This document shows, one piece after another, positions 63,321 to 64,000 of a stretch of 64,000 bases of DNA. The notes under the pieces are model-generated. The model worked only from the letters and a program-made list of their open reading frames with translations, was not told the origin of the DNA and searched no databases. This DNA comes from Cheilinus undulatus (Eukaryota > Chordata > Actinopteri > Labriformes > Labridae). Position 1 is the stretch's first letter. Each line of letters opens with the position of its first letter. The position numbers and the translations under genes are program-made. The stretch spans positions 40,055,398-40,119,397 of the forward strand of contig NC_054865.1 in NCBI RefSeq assembly GCF_018320785.1, given 5' to 3'.

Positions 63321-64000
63321 AGCAGCCTGGAAAACACGTGATAATAGAGAACCTTCATCCTCAAAAAAGAAAATGTAAGCTATCAAACATGAGTCTAAGT
63401 ATCTTCTACTTTGCACAAGAATCTGATAAGGTTACTTTGGTTAGTACATTAGTGTGGGTAACTGAACTCTGGGTCAGTGTGCTATAGAAACAGTTAAGTG
63501 TTACTCTGAAATAAACCCAAGGTCACAAAGAGGATTATCTTTGTGAGGTGAGAAGAAATGACAGGATCAGAAAAAATACCCCTCTGCTTGATTTCTTTTT
63601 GTAGAGATGAGAAGTGATGAGTCCAGTGTGAGCATTTTGGCAGCAAAGTCAGGAAGGCCATGTCATGAGCCTGGTTAGGAAAAGACATACATGTGAGTTT
63701 AACACTCCCTGACTTAAACAGAGGTATGAAAAAGATGTACACAAAGAGAGACGATAAGAGATTACACGAACAATGATAAGTGGAGCCCCCTCCCCGTCAC
63801 TGGGCTTCAGTGTCTTCTGACAAACCAGCCCAGCGAGTGGCTGGAACAGGTAGAGCCAGCAGAGTGACTCAGCACCGGGCACTGGGACGTGACCCAGATC
63901 CACCAGTGCTGTGCGTTTCTGACTGAGAAGTGTCAGGCAGAGCGGGGCAGCCCCCCTGCCATCACTCCAAACTAACACTGACATTCAGAGACAGGAAGAA
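63321..64000. other. Right-edge sequence; nothing recognised
   Basis: G+C content rises at 63780-63960. An open frame on the minus strand (63649-63984) has no recognisable domain. It could be part of a gene beyond the edge, but there is no support for calling one. Confidence 0.35.

Noticed and set aside
63649..63984. 111-codon minus-strand frame at the right edge
   Set aside because: Composition somewhat gene-like, but no motif or conserved segment recognised.

Overview
The window is nuclear DNA from a vertebrate, almost certainly a ray-finned (teleost) fish. It has compact split genes with GT-AG introns, AATAAA-type poly(A) signals, long AT-rich non-coding stretches, and many decayed Tc1/mariner, hAT and LINE copies of the kinds common in fish. 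No operons, tRNA, rRNA, CRISPR or prokaryotic features were seen. Only three protein-coding loci can be supported. All were recognised from remembered family sequences and none was checked by a search.

Layout. (1) 3261-3446, minus: first coding exon of cmtm4 (MARVEL-domain protein); the rest lies beyond the left edge. (2) 5.9-9.2 kb: a 5'-truncated L1-like LINE with target-site duplications, then a non-autonomous hAT-like element. (3) 9.3-27.7 kb, minus: complete dync1li2 (cytoplasmic dynein 1 light intermediate chain 2), 13 coding exons, 492 codons, with a long 3' UTR and a GC-AG first intron. Introns 4, 5 and 11 carry two hAT-like elements and a large palindrome. cmtm4 and dync1li2 lie in the same order and orientation as on human 16q22. 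(4) 28.3-29.6 kb: Tc1/mariner-superfamily relic with a nested insertion, followed by low-information sequence to 36 kb. (5) about 36.0-41.1 kb, plus: basp1-like gene (myristoylated, acidic, growth-cone membrane protein) with a probable non-coding first exon and an intronless 516-codon reading frame, about twice mammalian length because of acidic Ala/Pro/Val/Glu repeats. (6) 41-64 kb: no gene found. It is a repeat-rich region with a LINE tail bounded by a perfect 15-bp duplication, three Tc1-type elements or MITEs, two diverged copies of a GCTA-rich repeat, and three copies (one inverted) of an element carrying long degenerate minisatellite arrays.

The genes do not form one pathway. dync1li2 links dynein to cargo adaptors, cmtm4 is a membrane-trafficking MARVEL protein, and basp1 acts at the neuronal plasma membrane. 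No clearly novel biological system was found. The best leads are the basp1 repeat expansion, the GC donor in dync1li2, the intronic palindrome, and the repeated minisatellite-bearing element.
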